Positions 63,395-64,000 of a stretch of 64,000 bases of DNA are shown here, piece by piece; within the stretch, counting starts at the first letter, position 1; each line of letters starts with the position of its first letter. The translations under genes and the position numbers were made by a program. Source of the stretch: Euglena gracilis (Eukaryota; Euglenida; Euglenophyceae; Euglenales); the NCBI GenBank assembly GCA_039621445.1, contig CP154954.1, positions 77,262,073 to 77,326,072 on the forward strand, in the 5' to 3' direction. The notes under the pieces were generated by a model, which was not told the origin of the DNA, made no database searches, and saw only the letters and a list, made by a program, of their open reading frames with translations.

Positions 63395-64000
63395 CCAAGT
63401 CGTTTTGGGGGGGGGGCAAAAGCCTTGTGTTTCCAAGTCGTTTTGGGGGGCAAATCCCTTTTGTTGTTTAACTGATCTAAGGCCCCAAAATAACAAAAGC
63501 CCTTGTGTTTCCAAGTCGTTTTGGGGGGCAAATCCCTTGTGTTTCCAAGTCGTTTTTTTGGGGGGGGGGGCAAATCCCTTTTGTTATTCAACTGCTCGAG
63601 GGCCCCAAAATAGCAAAATCCCTTGTGTTTCCAAGTTGTTTTTGGGGGGGCAAGTCCCTTGTGTTTGCAAGTCGCTTTGGGGGGCAAATCCCTTGTGTTT
63701 CCAAGTCGTTTTTGGGGGCAAACCCCTTTGTTGTTCAACTGCTCTAGTGCCCCAAAATAACAAGATCCCTTGTGTTTCCAAGTCCTTTTGGGGGGCAAAT
63801 CCCTTGTGTTTTTAAATCATTTGGGGGGGGGCAAATCCCTTTTGTTGTTCAACTGCTCGAGGGCCCCAAAATAGCAAAATCCCTTGTGTTTCCAAGTTGT
63901 TTTGGGTGGCAAGCCCCTTGTGTTTCCAAGTCGTTTTGGGGGGCAAATCCCTTTGTTGTTCAACTGCTCAAGGGCCCCAAAGTCACAAAATCCCTCAGGT
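63395..64000 (+). repeat. 78-bp satellite array running off the window end
   Basis: About eight variable units. A full unit is GGGGGCAAATCCCTTTTG, TTGTTCAACTGCTCGAGGG, CCCCAAAATAACAAAATCCC and TTGTGTTTCCAAGTCGTTTT. A shorter form skips the TTGTTCAACTG..AAAATCCC part. The regular Lys/Trp/His peptides in all frames are translations of the repeat. Confidence 0.9.

Noticed and set aside
63395-64000. CRISPR-like array
   Set aside because: Units are adjacent, vary in length and have no unique spacers. It is a satellite.

Overview
This window is nuclear DNA from a eukaryote with a large, repeat-dense genome. It contains a spliced gene, a tRNA-derived SINE, a DIRS-like retroelement, hAT-like and Mutator-like transposases, many terminal-inverted-repeat (TIR) elements with target-site duplications, long microsatellites, and very frequent G or C runs of 8-30 bases. 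An alga or other protist is plausible, but nothing here fixes the taxon. There is no operon-like gene packing.

The one clear host gene is a cap-binding translation initiation factor eIF4E on the minus strand. Five exons (38485-38370, 30441-30285, 29155-29073, 28409-28328, 25983-25856) join in a single frame into about 187 residues plus a stop, each junction with GT and AG. The N-terminal exon is not found. The introns (about 7.9, 1.1, 0.7 and 2.3 kb) are packed with mobile elements.

Layout. 1-1.5 kb: broken hAT-like transposase. 2.1-4.6 kb: decayed DIRS-like pol gene (minus). 4.8-6.6 kb: repeated units. 6.6-17.5 kb: microsatellites, palindromes and TIR elements, several nested. 17.5-25.8 kb: mostly uncharacterised sequence with foldback elements. 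25.8-38.5 kb: eIF4E exons and element-filled introns. 38.5-44.6 kb: unassigned sequence, satellite and TIR elements. 44.6-46.1 kb: compact copy of a TIR transposon encoding a small protein with an out-of-frame PHD-like zinc finger. 46.1-53.1 kb: a Mutator-like transposase relic (minus) cut by later insertions. 53.1-60.3 kb: foldback elements, satellites and two possible unrecognised exons. 60.4-63.0 kb: third copy of the PHD-type transposon, with an internal inversion and two SINE copies. 63.0-64.0 kb: satellite array running off the end.

The most novel item is the PHD-type transposon family (32853-36485, 44634-45953, 60427-62977). Its termini share a conserved core, but each copy carries its own word repeated at both ends and in subterminal palindromes. 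In two copies a related palindrome of about 105 bp abuts the terminus. The copy in eIF4E intron 1 is the outer shell of a five-level nest of insertions, two levels of which have clear target-site duplications.
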